64,000 bases of DNA, from assembly GCF_000367945.1 (NCBI RefSeq), contig NZ_KB849179.1, forward strand, positions 1,499,554 through 1,563,553, written 5' to 3'. Both the position numbers and the translations under genes were made by a program. The notes under the pieces are model-generated. The model did not search any database. It saw only the letters and a program-made list of their open reading frames with translations, and was not told the origin of the DNA. Positions 8,778-19,650 of the stretch are shown one piece after another. Position 1 is the stretch's first letter; every line of letters begins with the position of its first letter. This DNA is from Acinetobacter proteolyticus. Lineage in GTDB: Bacteria > Pseudomonadota > Gammaproteobacteria > Pseudomonadales > Moraxellaceae.

Positions 8778-10871
8778 TCAGATCCCACGTTGCAGCATTT
8801 TTGTGGCTTGTTGTACATTGACCGCAGGGCTAAATAAATAACCCTGACCAATCGAACATCCAGATGATTTGAGCAATTCGAGTTGTGCAATATTCTCAAT
8901 CCCCTCAGCGACAATGTCCAAGGAAAGCTTTGGCCCTAAGGCAATAATGGCTTGAACGATGGCTAAAATCGCATCATCCTCATTCATCTGACGGATAAAT
9001 TCACAATCAATTTTGAGACAATCGACAGGATAATCACGCAAGCGGGTTAAAGACGAGTGCCCTGTCCCAAAATCATCTAGTGAAATTTTAACGCCTTGTT
9101 GTTTTAATAAATTTAATGCGCGAACCACATAATCAGAGCCGCGATCATCCAAAATATGCTCTGTGATTTCAATCTCCACTAAATGGTGTGGAATTTTATA
9201 TAAATTCAAGCGCTGTAATAAACGTTCAGCATAATTATCTTTTAAAAATTCGACTGGCGCTGCGTTGATTGAAACGGGAACGACCTCCAACCCTTGCTCA
9301 ATCCACATAGCAATATCTTTAAAAACTTTATTTTGTATTGCATCACTGATTTTTGTTGCCAATATATAATCTTGAAAAGCTTGTTCAATATTACGAGGCG
9401 AATGAATCTGCTGATCTTCCGTTTTCCAACGTAATAATGCTTCAAATCCAACCACTTTCGAATCAGTTAAGCGAACTTTTGGCTGATAGAAAGGCACCAT
9501 CAAATCATCACGAATAATATGACGTGCTTCATTTAGTTGAATGGCAATATTTTGTGCTGCGATCTGCATGTGTTGATTAAACATACGGAAACCACCACGG
9601 CCTGTCGCTTTCAGATCATTCAATGCAGTATCGGCACATTTCATTAGATTTGCAGAATCTTTTGCATCACGCGGATAAATCGCACAACCGATACTCATAC
9701 TGCCATTAATTAAATTCCCTGCATAAGTAATCGGTGCATCCAACTGCCGGCTGACATCTATCGCTACTTTCTCAAGTTCTGCTTCTGAGTCAATGCCGTT
9801 GACAACAATTGCAAATTCATCGCCGCCTAACCGTGCCACAAAAGTATTGTCTGGCAAGATGTGTTCTATTCGTTTTGATAGAACACGCAGTAAATGATCC
9901 CCTGCCGCATGTCCTAAGGTATCATTAATATGTTTAAAATAATCCAGATCTAGCAGCATTAAGCCAACACGCTTTTCACCCTTTTTATGTCGAAGTAAAG
10001 AACGCTTGAGTTGTTGTTTAAAGAAACGACGATTATAGAGTCCAGTTAAATCATCCATTTCACTTGAAAGACGTAGTTGTATTTCAGTCAGTCGTTGTAC
10101 GGTCACATCACGAGATAAGCATAAAACCTGCACGATCTGACCTTGGTCATTCAAAATCGGCGTTAGTAAATTATCCCAATATTGCCGTTCTGAACCCTCG
10201 CCACTCATTCCACGAAAGCGTGCTGTTTTACCTTTAAGTGCTGTTTTCAAGGCATAAATTGCTTTTGAACGTATTTCAGAAGGTAAAAGTTCAGCCCACT
10301 TCATTCCAAAACTATCTTGGCCCTGAGGAATATTGAGTGCAATACAACCTGTTTTATTCACATGCAGTAATGAGCCGTCTGCTTCTAATAATTTTATACA
10401 ATCAATACTATTATCCAGCATATTGGTCTGTGCATTAATACACTGCACCAAGTTCTGCTGATACTGTTTGGTTTCATGGATATCAACGCTATTAATAAAC
10501 CAATGCGCTTTTTCCTCTGAATTTGCCGTTATAAATTTTGCTGACAATAAAAACCATCGATACGCACCAGACTGATGTTTTAATCGGCATTCAATTTGAA
10601 ATGACGATTTATCAGTAAATGCCTGCTGCCATTCACTTTGGAAGATTGATCTATCCTCTGAATGAATTAAATCGATCCAGTCTTTTGCAAAATGTTCTAA
10701 GTCATTAAAACCAATATATTCTTGGCTTAAACTATTAAAAAAATACGCATCTCCGTACTCCGAGAGCAGCCAGACCAGACTCGGAATACGGTTAAAAATA
10801 CTTTGTTGGGCCTCACTCAGTTGATAATTAGAGTGAAAAGGAATAGCCAAGTTCACAGACTTCTGTTCCAA
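8778..10871 (-). CDS. PAS-PAS-GGDEF-EAL cyclic-di-GMP signalling protein
   Basis: Makes and/or degrades c-di-GMP. Two PAS sensor domains (about residues 20-135 and 145-265) precede a GGDEF domain (about 270-435, GGDEF at 349-353) and an EAL domain (about 445-695, EAL at 477-479). EAL catalytic landmarks are intact: SIN, EITE, DDFGTG, LKID and VAEGIEN. The GGDEF active site is intact, but the inhibitory I-site RxxD five residues upstream is absent (PDNT). No membrane segment is visible, so it is probably cytoplasmic. Both activities are possible; which dominates cannot be told. It stands alone. Confidence 0.93.
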   Translation of the reverse strand: MEQKSVNLAIPFHSNYQLSEAQQSIFNRIPSLVWLLSEYGDAYFFNSLSQEYIGFNDLEHFAKDWIDLIHSEDRSIFQSEWQQAFTDKSSFQIECRLKHQSGAYRWFLLSAKFITANSEEKAHWFINSVDIHETKQYQQNLVQCINAQTNMLDNSIDCIKLLEADGSLLHVNKTGCIALNIPQGQDSFGMKWAELLPSEIRSKAIYALKTALKGKTARFRGMSGEGSERQYWDNLLTPILNDQGQIVQVLCLSRDVTVQRLTEIQLRLSSEMDDLTGLYNRRFFKQQLKRSLLRHKKGEKRVGLMLLDLDYFKHINDTLGHAAGDHLLRVLSKRIEHILPDNTFVARLGGDEFAIVVNGIDSEAELEKVAIDVSRQLDAPITYAGNLINGSMSIGCAIYPRDAKDSANLMKCADTALNDLKATGRGGFRMFNQHMQIAAQNIAIQLNEARHIIRDDLMVPFYQPKVRLTDSKVVGFEALLRWKTEDQQIHSPRNIEQAFQDYILATKISDAIQNKVFKDIAMWIEQGLEVVPVSINAAPVEFLKDNYAERLLQRLNLYKIPHHLVEIEITEHILDDRGSDYVVRALNLLKQQGVKISLDDFGTGHSSLTRLRDYPVDCLKIDCEFIRQMNEDDAILAIVQAIIALGPKLSLDIVAEGIENIAQLELLKSSGCSIGQGYLFSPAVNVQQATKMLQRGI

Positions 10872-11084
10872 ACAGAACTCTTTCTATCAAGATATTCAGT
10901 TGCAATAAAAGCCATAGACCACCAACAATAAAAGTGAGAATTAAATCACAGTATTGTAGCAGAAATGCAATAAAATTATCACCAATTACAGCACTGATCA
11001 GTTAGGTTTACTTTATTATTTAATATCAATTATTTATTTTAGATTAACGATCTTTATCAAACTTTCTTTAAGAAAAATGATCTA

Positions 11085-11124
11085 AAAAACGACAGACTAC
11101 CCCATCTAAATGATTGAGGTAGTC
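11085..11124 (-). terminator. Terminator of ppsR
   Basis: On the minus strand GACTACC and GGTAGTC pair (7 bp, at 11095-11101 and 11118-11124), followed by a TTTTTT run. Confidence 0.7.
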
Positions 11125-11132
11125 AGGCCTGA

Positions 11133-11972
11133 TTAGCCAATACGACGTTTTAAACCCGTCATTTGTAAGACACGTGTTGAGATTTCCTCAATCGACATTT
11201 CAGTTACATTCAGATATTTAATCCCCTCGGAGATATAAATTCCCTCAATGGCACGGAGTTCCATTTGACACTGACTAAAACTTGAATAACGACTATTGGC
11301 CTTACGTTCACTGCGAATTGCAACCAAACGTTCCGCATCAATCATCAAACCAAACAACTTGTTTTTATGTTCGCGTAGAACTTTTGGTAAACGATTGTCA
11401 TCTAGGTCTTCCTCAGTTAAAGGATAGTTTGCAACACGAATACCGAATTGTAATGACAAATAAATTGAGGTCGGTGTTTTGCCTGAACGGGACACACCAA
11501 TTAAAATAATATCGGCTTTATCATAATGACGTGTTCTGGCCCCATCATCATTGTCTAGCGCAAAATGTACCGCATCAATACGTGCTTTATAATATTCTGA
11601 ATCGGTAACAGCATGCGTTTGTCCAACTAAGGTCGTCGGCGGTGTACCCAACTCTTGTTCTAATTTACTAATAAGACCTTCAAAAACGTCTAAATTGACC
11701 GCCTTGGCTGTATTGATAATTTCACGGACATGTGGATCGACCAAAGTATCAAAAACCAACGGTAAAGAACCATCTCGAGATTGGCAGGCATTGATCTCGG
11801 CCACGGCCACCATCGCTGCTTCTTCGGTGGCAATATAGGGCATAATATGAATGTCAAAATCGACGTTTGGAAATTGCGCAAGTAGTGAATGTCCAAGGGT
11901 TTCTGCGGTAATTGCGGTACCATCTGAAATAAAAAAAACGCTCCGTTTAATTTCTTTACTTACGGGCATCAA
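11133..11972 (-). CDS. ppsR: PEP synthase regulatory kinase/phosphorylase PpsR
   Basis: Bifunctional ADP-dependent kinase and phosphate-dependent phosphorylase that inactivates and reactivates PEP synthase by threonine phosphorylation (DUF299 family). FFISDGTAITAETLGHSL lies near the N-terminus and the P-loop GVSRSGKTPTS at 159-169; both are diagnostic. The 279-residue length is normal. It is divergent from ppsA, its known target, which strongly supports the call. The first two codons are both Met, so the start may be one codon later. Confidence 0.95.
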   Translation of the reverse strand: MMPVSKEIKRSVFFISDGTAITAETLGHSLLAQFPNVDFDIHIMPYIATEEAAMVAVAEINACQSRDGSLPLVFDTLVDPHVREIINTAKAVNLDVFEGLISKLEQELGTPPTTLVGQTHAVTDSEYYKARIDAVHFALDNDDGARTRHYDKADIILIGVSRSGKTPTSIYLSLQFGIRVANYPLTEEDLDDNRLPKVLREHKNKLFGLMIDAERLVAIRSERKANSRYSSFSQCQMELRAIEGIYISEGIKYLNVTEMSIEEISTRVLQMTGLKRRIG

Positions 11973-12127
11973 AATTCTCCTTAAACATTTGTCTTAGTGC
12001 TCTATAATCTTTATAGTAAACTCATCTAACATGACTGTCGCTTAGTAAAACACTAAATCTAAGCACTTTTGTATAATTTCATACCAATGATGGTCATTCA
12101 TACTGCAAAAAAAGTGGAGTAAATACT

Positions 12128-14506
12128 TTGGAAGCGCGCGTAATCGGTCTGGAAAAATTAGGAAAACACGATGTCGAACTCGTAGGTGGGAAAAACTCAT
12201 CTTTGGGTGAAATGATCAGCCATTTATCCAATGCTGGTGTATCGGTACCTGGTGGCTTTGCAACGACTGCTGCTGCCTATCGTGAGTTCTTGGATCAAAG
12301 CGGCTTAAACGCTCGTATTCAGGCTGAACTTACTCAGCTAAATGTAGAAGATGTAAATGCACTTGCTGAAACTGGTGCAAAAATCCGTAACTGGATTGTT
12401 GAAACTCCGCTTACTGCGACATTAGAACAAGAAATTCGTGAAGCTTTTGCTGCACTTTCAAACGGCAACCCAGACATTGCTGTTGCGGTACGTTCTTCTG
12501 CTACTGCTGAAGACTTACCAGATGCGTCTTTCGCCGGTCAACAAGAAACCTTTCTGAACATTCGTGGTATTGATAATATCCTAATCGCGATCAAAGAAGT
12601 TTTTGCTTCTCTTTATAATGACCGCGCGATTGCTTATCGCGTTCACCAAGGTTTTGAACATAGTGTTGTTGCCCTTTCTGCTGGCGTACAACGTATGGTT
12701 CGTTCAGAAACTGGTGCGGCAGGTGTCATGTTCACGCTTGATACCGAATCTGGTTTCCGTGATGTGGTATTTATCACTGCATCATACGGTTTGGGTGAAA
12801 TGGTCGTGCAAGGCGCGGTTAACCCTGATGAATTCTATCTGTCTAAACCACTTCTAAATGCGGGTAAGCACTCTGTTTTACGCCGCAACCTTGGCTCTAA
12901 GCACCAAAAAATGATTTATGGTGAAGAAGGTGCAGCGGGTAAATCAGTGGTTGTGGTTGATGTTGAAAAACAAGAGCGCCAACAATTTGCCTTAAATGAT
13001 CATGAATTACATGAGTTGGCTAAACAAGCCTTAATCATTGAGCAGCACTACGGTTCGCCAATGGACATCGAATGGGCGAAAGATGGTGATGACGGTCAAA
13101 TCTATATCGTTCAAGCACGCCCAGAAACAGTAAAAAGCCGTCAAAACGTCGGCACAATGGAACGCTACCTGTTAAAGCAACGTGGTACTGTGATTTGTGA
13201 AGGTCGTTCAATCGGTCAACGTATCGGTTCAGGTAAAGTTCGCGTTGTCACTTCAATTAAAGAGATGGATAAGGTTCAGGACGGTGACGTACTTGTATCT
13301 GACATGACTGACCCGGACTGGGAACCAGTAATGAAGCGTGCTGCTGCGATTGTCACTAACCGTGGTGGTCGTACTTGTCACGCCGCGATTATTGCGCGTG
13401 AGTTAGGTGTTCCAGCAATTGTCGGTTGTGGTAATGCCACTGAAGTCCTTTCTGATGGTCAAGAAGTAACTGTTTCTTGTGCCGAAGGCGATACTGGTTT
13501 CATCTATGAAGGCGCATTAGATTTCGAAGTTCAACGTAACTCGATTCACTCAATGCCATCACTACCATTCAAAATCATGATGAACGTCGGTAACCCTGAC
13601 CGTGCATTTGACTTTGCTCAAATCCCGAATGAAGGGATCGGTCTTGCACGTCTTGAATTTATCATTAACCGTATGATCGGTGTGCATCCAAAAGCATTGT
13701 TAAATATTGAAAGCCTACCACGTGAGACTCGTGCTGCTGTAATGGCACGTACTGCAGGCTACTCTTCTCCAATCGAATTCTATGTCGAGAAATTGGTTGA
13801 AGGTATTTCTACACTTGCTGCTGCATTTGCAGAAAAACCAGTCATCGTACGTATGTCTGATTTTAAATCGAATGAATATGCAAACTTGATCGGCGGTAAG
13901 CTCTACGAACCGGAAGAAGAAAACCCAATGTTGGGCTTCCGTGGTGCGAGTCGTTATGTATCTGATAACTTCCGCGACTGTTTTGAACTTGAATGCCGTG
14001 CCTTGAAAAAAGCACGTGATGAAATGGGTTTAACCAATATCCAAATCATGATTCCATTCGTTCGTACTGTTTCTGAAGCAAAACGTGTGATTGAACTACT
14101 TGCTCAAAACGGCTTGAAACGTGGTGAGAATGGTTTAAAAATCATTATGATGTGTGAATTACCGACCAATGCATTATTGGCTGAGCAATTCCTTGAGCAC
14201 TTCGATGGTTTCTCTATCGGTTCAAACGACTTAACACAATTAACACTCGGTCTTGACCGTGACTCTGGTATCGTATCACACTTATTCGATGAGCGTGATC
14301 CAGCAGTTAAAGCGCTCCTTTCTATGGCAATTCATGCTTGCCGCAAAGCAGGAAAATACGTTGGTATTTGTGGTCAAGGTCCTTCGGATCACCCTGACCT
14401 TGCTAAATGGCTCATGGAACAAGGTATTGAATCTGTGTCACTTAACCCTGACTCAGTACTGGATACTTGGTTCTTCCTTGCTGAAGAACAAATCAAGAAA
14501 GCCTAG
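12128..14506 (+). CDS. ppsA: Phosphoenolpyruvate synthase
   Basis: Converts pyruvate and ATP to PEP, AMP and phosphate in gluconeogenesis. The 792-residue protein has an N-terminal ATP-grasp-like PPDK domain ([32 protein letters not shown]), the central phosphohistidine domain with GGRTCHAAI (His418), and a C-terminal PEP-utilising TIM barrel ([49 protein letters not shown]). Translation appears to start at TTG (12128), since [12 protein letters not shown] aligns with the family N-terminus and GGAG lies 8 bp upstream. Divergent from its regulator ppsR. Confidence 0.96.
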   Translation: MEARVIGLEKLGKHDVELVGGKNSSLGEMISHLSNAGVSVPGGFATTAAAYREFLDQSGLNARIQAELTQLNVEDVNALAETGAKIRNWIVETPLTATLEQEIREAFAALSNGNPDIAVAVRSSATAEDLPDASFAGQQETFLNIRGIDNILIAIKEVFASLYNDRAIAYRVHQGFEHSVVALSAGVQRMVRSETGAAGVMFTLDTESGFRDVVFITASYGLGEMVVQGAVNPDEFYLSKPLLNAGKHSVLRRNLGSKHQKMIYGEEGAAGKSVVVVDVEKQERQQFALNDHELHELAKQALIIEQHYGSPMDIEWAKDGDDGQIYIVQARPETVKSRQNVGTMERYLLKQRGTVICEGRSIGQRIGSGKVRVVTSIKEMDKVQDGDVLVSDMTDPDWEPVMKRAAAIVTNRGGRTCHAAIIARELGVPAIVGCGNATEVLSDGQEVTVSCAEGDTGFIYEGALDFEVQRNSIHSMPSLPFKIMMNVGNPDRAFDFAQIPNEGIGLARLEFIINRMIGVHPKALLNIESLPRETRAAVMARTAGYSSPIEFYVEKLVEGISTLAAAFAEKPVIVRMSDFKSNEYANLIGGKLYEPEEENPMLGFRGASRYVSDNFRDCFELECRALKKARDEMGLTNIQIMIPFVRTVSEAKRVIELLAQNGLKRGENGLKIIMMCELPTNALLAEQFLEHFDGFSIGSNDLTQLTLGLDRDSGIVSHLFDERDPAVKALLSMAIHACRKAGKYVGICGQGPSDHPDLAKWLMEQGIESVSLNPDSVLDTWFFLAEEQIKKA

Positions 14507-14517
14507 TCTTTTTTAGA

Positions 14518-14550
14518 AAAAGACCCTCTTTCGCAGGGTCTTTTTTCATC
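14518..14550 (+). terminator. Terminator of ppsA
   Basis: AAAAGACCCT and AGGGTCTTTT form a 10-bp stem around CTTTCGC, with a T run built into the right arm. Confidence 0.9.
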
Positions 14551-14574
14551 TTTCGTAATTGAGATTTTAAAATT

Positions 14575-15336
14575 ATGCAAATTTACTTGGCTCGTAACAA
14601 TCAACAAGCAGGACCATACAGTTTAGAACAAGTGAACCAAATGCTTGCCAGTCAACAAGTTTTATTGACCGATTTAGTTTGGCATGAAGGTATGGCTGAA
14701 TGGAAAACACTTGGTGAACTCACCCAAGGTAAACTTGTCTACGAACCTGTAGGTTACTCTCCTTTTAGTTCTCAAATTAAAACTGAAACGAACGAACCAA
14801 CTTACAAAATCAAAGTCGAACAAAAAGCACCTGAACTCGCACCTTTTCATTCGCGTGTGCTAGCGAAAGTTTTTGATCTCATCCTCTGGCTACCGATGGC
14901 TTCAATCCCGTCTTTCTTTTTTAATGAAAGCCAATACCAAGAATTATTTGAAATTCAAAAGCAGATGCAAGCCACTCAAATGGCATCAGACAAAGCAGTC
15001 GAATTACAGCACCAACTGATGCAATTAATTCCGAATGAAGCATGGATGATGATCTTTGCTTATCTGATTATCATGCTTATGATCCAGGCTTTCTTTATTG
15101 CAAAATCAGGTCAGAGCATTGGTAAAAAAATCGCTAAGATTAAAATTGTAGATGCTGAAACCGCTACTCAGGTTAGTACAATTCGGGCCTTTTGGTTGAG
15201 AAGTGTGTTGTTTATCATTCTTAATCTGATCCTTGTACCAATCATTACTGTGATTGATTATGCTTTATTCGCTTTTACAAAAAACCGTCAAACTTTGCAC
15301 GATAAATTGGCGAAAACTAAGGTAATTAAGCAGTAA
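14575..15336 (+). CDS. GYF_2-RDD domain membrane protein
   Basis: A 253-residue inner-membrane protein. The first 50 residues (MQIYLARNNQQAGPYSLEQ..., LVWHEGMAEWKTL) are a GYF_2-type domain, often found at the N-terminus of bacterial membrane proteins. The C-terminal half is an RDD domain: FHSRVLAKVFDLILWLP, then membrane helices (MMIFAYLIIMLMIQAFFIA and LFIILNLILVPIITVI) and the conserved GQSIGKKIAKIKIVD and RQTLHDKLAKT. Transported substrate or role unknown; some RDD proteins act in ion transport. Bracketed by terminators. Confidence 0.85.
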   Translation: MQIYLARNNQQAGPYSLEQVNQMLASQQVLLTDLVWHEGMAEWKTLGELTQGKLVYEPVGYSPFSSQIKTETNEPTYKIKVEQKAPELAPFHSRVLAKVFDLILWLPMASIPSFFFNESQYQELFEIQKQMQATQMASDKAVELQHQLMQLIPNEAWMMIFAYLIIMLMIQAFFIAKSGQSIGKKIAKIKIVDAETATQVSTIRAFWLRSVLFIILNLILVPIITVIDYALFAFTKNRQTLHDKLAKTKVIKQ

Positions 15337-15355
15337 TCACAAATCAATAAACAAA

Positions 15356-15380
15356 AGAGGATTTATTCCTCTTTTTTTAT
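15356..15380 (+). terminator. Terminator of RDD-protein gene
   Basis: AGAGGA-TTTAT-TCCTCT followed by seven T residues. Confidence 0.85.
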
Positions 15381-15523
15381 ATATTAAATTGATATCTATA
15401 GAAAAAGAATGCACCGAAACAACAATCCCTACAAGATAAATCGGGTTTTAAAACAAGCATTTCAGACCACTTTATCAGTAGCTTAGTTTTTCAATATGAG
15501 GCATAATGCCCAACAACGTTGCG

Positions 15524-15577
15524 GTGTCGCGTGATTGCTAAGCAGTTTTTAAACAATTCTTATCAATCACGCGACAC
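15524..15577 (+). repeat. Long inverted repeat in the cyoA leader
   Basis: GTGTCGCGTGATTG (15524-15537) is perfectly inverted at 15564-15577, and after one mismatch four more bases pair (TAAG with CTTA), leaving a loop of about 16 nt. The 19-position stem lies 59 bp before the cyoA start, with no T tract after it, so it looks like a leader structure or protein site more than a terminator. Confidence 0.8.
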
Positions 15578-15635
15578 TTTAATCGCTATCCCATAATTTT
15601 AATTAGGGAATGGGACTCTTCACCGAGGTTGTAAA

Positions 15636-16691
15636 ATGAGACAAACGATTTTAGCTGTATTGTCTTTATCAACGATGGCTGCACTCTTAACTGGGTGTGG
15701 CGGTGATATGGTACTTCTAAACAATAAAGGTCCAGTTGGTCAAGGTCAAAGTAACCTGATGATGACTGCGATCTATTTAATGCTATTGGTGGTAATTCCA
15801 TCAATCATTATGGCATTATGGTTTGGTTGGAAATATCGCGCGTCGAATAAAGATGCAGACTATAAACCTACTTGGGCACACTCTACGACAATTGAGATCG
15901 TTGTATGGGGTGTACCTGTCATTATTATTGGTATTTTAGCTTGGTTAACTTGGTGGGGTTCCCACAAGTACGACCCTTACCGTCCGTTAGAATCAGATAA
16001 AGCACCATTGACTATTCAAGCTGTCGCTGAACAGTTCAAATGGATTTTTATCTATCCTGAGCAAAACATTGCAACGGTAAACGAAGTACGCTTCCCAGAA
16101 CAAACACCAGTAAGCTTTAAAATCACTTCTAACTTCACGATGAACTCGTTTTTCATCCCACAGTTAGGCGGTCAGATTTACGCAATGGCTGGTATGCAAA
16201 CTCACCTTCACCTATTAGCCGATGAACCAGGTATCTTCCGTGGTTTCTCAGCAAACTATTCAGGTTACGGTTTCTCACAAATGCGCTTTAAAGCACATAG
16301 CGTGACTGAGCCAGAATTTGCACAATGGGTAGAAGCAGTTAAAGCTGGTAATGGTACAAGTATTAACCCTGAAGCAATTCAAAAAGGCACACTTGACCAA
16401 GCTGAGTTAGCAACGCTTAAAGATGGCGATCGTTCTAAGCATCAGATCGAGCATTTAGTGAATCGTGCTAAAGCTGCTGGTGATGAAGAAGCACTTGCTA
16501 AAGCTGAAGCGATGAAACCGTTCCCGACTAAGCCACACCCAGTGACTTATTACTCATCAGTTGAGCCAAAATTGTTTGAAACAATCATCAACCACTACAT
16601 GAGTAACTATCACGGTGCTGACCATTCTGCTGGCCATGATGCAACAGCAGAAACTCATGCTGCAGCAGAACACGCTGCTCAAGGGGAATAA
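15636..16691 (+). CDS. cyoA: Cytochrome bo3 ubiquinol oxidase subunit II
   Basis: Subunit II of the proton-pumping quinol oxidase. It starts with a lipoprotein signal (lipobox LLTGC, Cys21), then two membrane helices (ILMLLVVIPSIIM-type and IVVWGVPVIIIGILAWLTWW), and a periplasmic cupredoxin-fold domain with EQFKWIFIYPEQNIATVNEV. The CuA ligands are absent, as expected for a quinol oxidase. The C-terminus is His- and Ala-rich. First gene of cyoABCDE, 3 bp before cyoB. Confidence 0.97.
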   Translation: MRQTILAVLSLSTMAALLTGCGGDMVLLNNKGPVGQGQSNLMMTAIYLMLLVVIPSIIMALWFGWKYRASNKDADYKPTWAHSTTIEIVVWGVPVIIIGILAWLTWWGSHKYDPYRPLESDKAPLTIQAVAEQFKWIFIYPEQNIATVNEVRFPEQTPVSFKITSNFTMNSFFIPQLGGQIYAMAGMQTHLHLLADEPGIFRGFSANYSGYGFSQMRFKAHSVTEPEFAQWVEAVKAGNGTSINPEAIQKGTLDQAELATLKDGDRSKHQIEHLVNRAKAAGDEEALAKAEAMKPFPTKPHPVTYYSSVEPKLFETIINHYMSNYHGADHSAGHDATAETHAAAEHAAQGE

Positions 16692-16694
16692 GAC

Positions 16695-18686
16695 ATGGAT
16701 ATGATTTTTGGTAAATTAGGGTGGGATTCTATCCCGACTGAACCCCTTGTACTTGTCACCATGGTCTTTATGGCACTTGGTGCAATTGCTGTTTTAGGCG
16801 GTATCACCTATTTCAAGAAATGGGGATATTTGTGGAATGAGTGGTTTATCACTGTAGACCATAAAAAGATTGGTATCATGTATATCATCGTATCTGTAGT
16901 CATGCTATTGCGTGGTTTCGCCGATGCGATCATGATGCGTCTGCAGCTTTTCCTCGCGAAAGGCGGCGGCGAAGGTTACTTACATCCTGACCACTACGAC
17001 CAGATCTTCACCGCACACGGTGTAATCATGATCTTCTTCGTCGCAATGGGTCTTGTTGTGGGTATGATGAACATCTCTGTACCTTTACAGATTGGTGCTC
17101 GTGACGTTGCTTTCCCATTATTAAACTCTTTGAGCTTCTGGTTATTCGCAGGCGCTGCTGGTTTGATGATGCTTTCACTTGTATTGGGTGAATTTGCTGC
17201 GACTGGTTGGATGGCTTACCCTCCTCTGTCTGGCATTCAATATTCTCCTGGTGTGGGTGTTGACTACTATATCTGGGCACTTCAGGTTTCTGGTCTAGGT
17301 ACGCTTTTATCTGGTGTTAACTTCTTTGTTACCATCATCAAAATGCGTGCACCTGGCATGAAATTGATGGATATGCCGATTTTCACGTGGACTTCACTTT
17401 GTACGGCTGTACTCATCATTGCATCATTCCCTGTATTAACAGGTACGCTTGCAATGCTGACACTTGACCGTTACTTCGGCTTCCATTTCTTCACCAATGA
17501 GCTTGGCGGTAGCCCTATGCTTTACGTGAACTTGATCTGGACATGGGGTCACCCTGAAGTATATATCTTGGTATTGCCAGCATTTGGTCTATACTCAGAA
17601 ATCGTTGCAACCTTCTCTCGTAAAGCGTTGTTCGGTTATAAGTCTATGGTGTATGCGACGATTGCAATTACTGTACTTGCGTTCGTTGTATGGCTTCACC
17701 ACTTCTTCACCATGGGTGCTGGTGCGAACGTTAACGCGTTCTTCGGTATCATGACCATGGTTATTGCGATTCCTACAGGTGTGAAAATCTTCTCTTGGTT
17801 ATTCACGATGTATAAAGGTCGCATCACCTATACAACACCTATGTTATGGACGCTTGGCTTCCTTGTAACATTCGGTATCGGTGGTTTAACTGGTGTACTT
17901 ATGGCTGTTCCACCTGCGGACTTCCTTGTACACAACTCATTATTCTTGATCGCTCACTTCCATAACGTAATTATCGGTGGTGTGGTGTTTGGTATGTTTG
18001 CCGGCATCATCTTCTACTGGCCAAAAATGTTTGGTTGGAAGCTCAACGAAGCATGGGGTAAAGCTGCGTTCTGGTTCTGGTTCATCGGTTTCTATTTTGC
18101 ATTCATGCCACTTTATATCCTTGGTTTCATGGGTATGACGCGTCGTTTGAATACTTATGACAACCCTGAGTGGGATCCGTACTTGGCGATTGCATTGTTT
18201 GGTGCTGTTCTTATCGCAATCGGTATTGCATGTTTCTTAATGCAAATCATCGTTGGTTTCTTACAACGTAAGGACAACATGGACCATACAGGCGATCCAT
18301 GGGATAGCCGTACCCTTGAATGGGCGACGTCATCTCCTGCTCCATTCTATAACTTTGCGCATGAACCAGATGCTAGCGGCGTTGACCGTTTCTGGACTGA
18401 CAAAGAAAATGGTGTAGCATACGCACGTAACACTAAATATGAAGACATCCACATGCCGACTGATCGTGCTGCTGGTTTTGTCATTGCAATGTTCATTACA
18501 TTACTTGGCTTTGCACTTATCTGGCATATTTGGTGGCTCGCTGTCGTTTCATTCGTTTCAGCTATTGTTAGTTTGATCGTAAGCTCATTCACCAAGAATG
18601 TTGACTACTACGTTCCTGCTGCTGAAGTTGAGCGTATCGAAAACGAACGCTATGCTTTACTTGAAAAACACTTGAAGAAGGACTAA
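16695..18686 (+). CDS. cyoB: Cytochrome bo3 ubiquinol oxidase subunit I
   Basis: Catalytic subunit carrying heme b, heme o3 and CuB. The 663-residue, roughly 15-helix protein contains [10 protein letters not shown] (heme b His), [17 protein letters not shown] (CuB His and cross-linked Tyr), HHFFTMG (CuB His pair) and HFHNVIIGG (heme ligands). The N-terminal extra helix and the [11 protein letters not shown] loop are typical of bo3 quinol oxidases rather than cytochrome c oxidases. It is cotranscribed with cyoA and cyoC, with only 3-4 bp gaps. Confidence 0.98.
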   Translation: MDMIFGKLGWDSIPTEPLVLVTMVFMALGAIAVLGGITYFKKWGYLWNEWFITVDHKKIGIMYIIVSVVMLLRGFADAIMMRLQLFLAKGGGEGYLHPDHYDQIFTAHGVIMIFFVAMGLVVGMMNISVPLQIGARDVAFPLLNSLSFWLFAGAAGLMMLSLVLGEFAATGWMAYPPLSGIQYSPGVGVDYYIWALQVSGLGTLLSGVNFFVTIIKMRAPGMKLMDMPIFTWTSLCTAVLIIASFPVLTGTLAMLTLDRYFGFHFFTNELGGSPMLYVNLIWTWGHPEVYILVLPAFGLYSEIVATFSRKALFGYKSMVYATIAITVLAFVVWLHHFFTMGAGANVNAFFGIMTMVIAIPTGVKIFSWLFTMYKGRITYTTPMLWTLGFLVTFGIGGLTGVLMAVPPADFLVHNSLFLIAHFHNVIIGGVVFGMFAGIIFYWPKMFGWKLNEAWGKAAFWFWFIGFYFAFMPLYILGFMGMTRRLNTYDNPEWDPYLAIALFGAVLIAIGIACFLMQIIVGFLQRKDNMDHTGDPWDSRTLEWATSSPAPFYNFAHEPDASGVDRFWTDKENGVAYARNTKYEDIHMPTDRAAGFVIAMFITLLGFALIWHIWWLAVVSFVSAIVSLIVSSFTKNVDYYVPAAEVERIENERYALLEKHLKKD

Positions 18687-18690
18687 GGAA

Positions 18691-19311
18691 ATGGCTGAAG
18701 TACTTCATCACGACAACCACGGCCACGATGGTCATCATGAACATGATGATACAGACTTAACGGTCTTTGGTTTCTGGACATACTTGATGAGTGACTTGAT
18801 TCTTTTCGGATCACTCTTCATTGCGTTCGCTGTATTAAGCAGTCATATTCCACCAGGAACTCCAAGTGCATATGACCTGTTCCATGATTCATTAGGCTTC
18901 GTGTTAACTGAAACATTTGCCTTATTGATCTCATCGGTAACTTTTGGTTTTGCTGTACTTGCATCTTATAAAAAGAATGTAAATCAAGTCATCACTTGGT
19001 TATTCGTTACATTCCTTTTCGGTGCATCGTTCATTGGTATGGAAATCTATGAGTTCCGTCACCTTGTACATGAAGGTCACGGCCCGACTCACAGTGCATT
19101 CTTATCATCGTTCTTTACTTTGGTTGGTACACACGGTATCCACGTAACTTCTGGTTTAGTGTGGATGTTGGTATTGATGTATCAAATCAAAAAGAATGGT
19201 TTGACCTTACCGAATACACGTCGTCTTGCTTGCTTAAGCTTGTTCTGGCACTTCCTAGACATCGTTTGGATCTGTGTATTCAGCGTCGTTTACTTACTGG
19301 GAGTTCTCTAA
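18691..19311 (+). CDS. cyoC: Cytochrome bo3 ubiquinol oxidase subunit III
   Basis: Five-helix subunit III of the oxidase, 206 residues. A His-rich N-terminal tail ([15 protein letters not shown]) precedes [30 protein letters not shown] and the closing [20 protein letters not shown] are family signatures. The gene's TAA overlaps the start of cyoD (TAATG), which implies coupled translation. Confidence 0.97.
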   Translation: MAEVLHHDNHGHDGHHEHDDTDLTVFGFWTYLMSDLILFGSLFIAFAVLSSHIPPGTPSAYDLFHDSLGFVLTETFALLISSVTFGFAVLASYKKNVNQVITWLFVTFLFGASFIGMEIYEFRHLVHEGHGPTHSAFLSSFFTLVGTHGIHVTSGLVWMLVLMYQIKKNGLTLPNTRRLACLSLFWHFLDIVWICVFSVVYLLGVL

Positions 19312-19640
19312 TGAGTAGTCATGACCATAATGCTGCAGGTGCGTCACACGGTAACTTCAAACAATACACTGTTGGATTTATCCTTTCTGTTATCCTCACT
19401 ATCATCCCGTTCGGGATGGTGATGGCTGGCGGTTTCAGTCGTGGCGTTTTAGTTACAGTAATTGCAATTACTGCGGTTGCTCAGGTACTTGTACAACTTG
19501 TGTACTTCTTGCACATGAATACATCCTCTGAACAACGCTGGAACCTTATTGCATTTATCTACACAATCTTATGTATCGCTGTACTTCTAGTCGGCTCTGT
19601 GTGGATTATGAATTACCTACACTACAACATGATGATCTAA
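19311..19640 (+). CDS. cyoD: Cytochrome bo3 ubiquinol oxidase subunit IV
   Basis: Small three-helix assembly/stability subunit of 109 residues ([19 protein letters not shown]...). The start is set by TAATG overlap with cyoC and by alignment to the family N-terminus; the longer open frame upstream is cyoC read in another frame. FLHMNTSSEQRWNLIAFIYT is the conserved subunit IV segment. The N-terminus is His-rich like that of CyoC. Confidence 0.95.
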   Translation: MSSHDHNAAGASHGNFKQYTVGFILSVILTIIPFGMVMAGGFSRGVLVTVIAITAVAQVLVQLVYFLHMNTSSEQRWNLIAFIYTILCIAVLLVGSVWIMNYLHYNMMI

Positions 19641-19650
19641 ACTGATTGTC

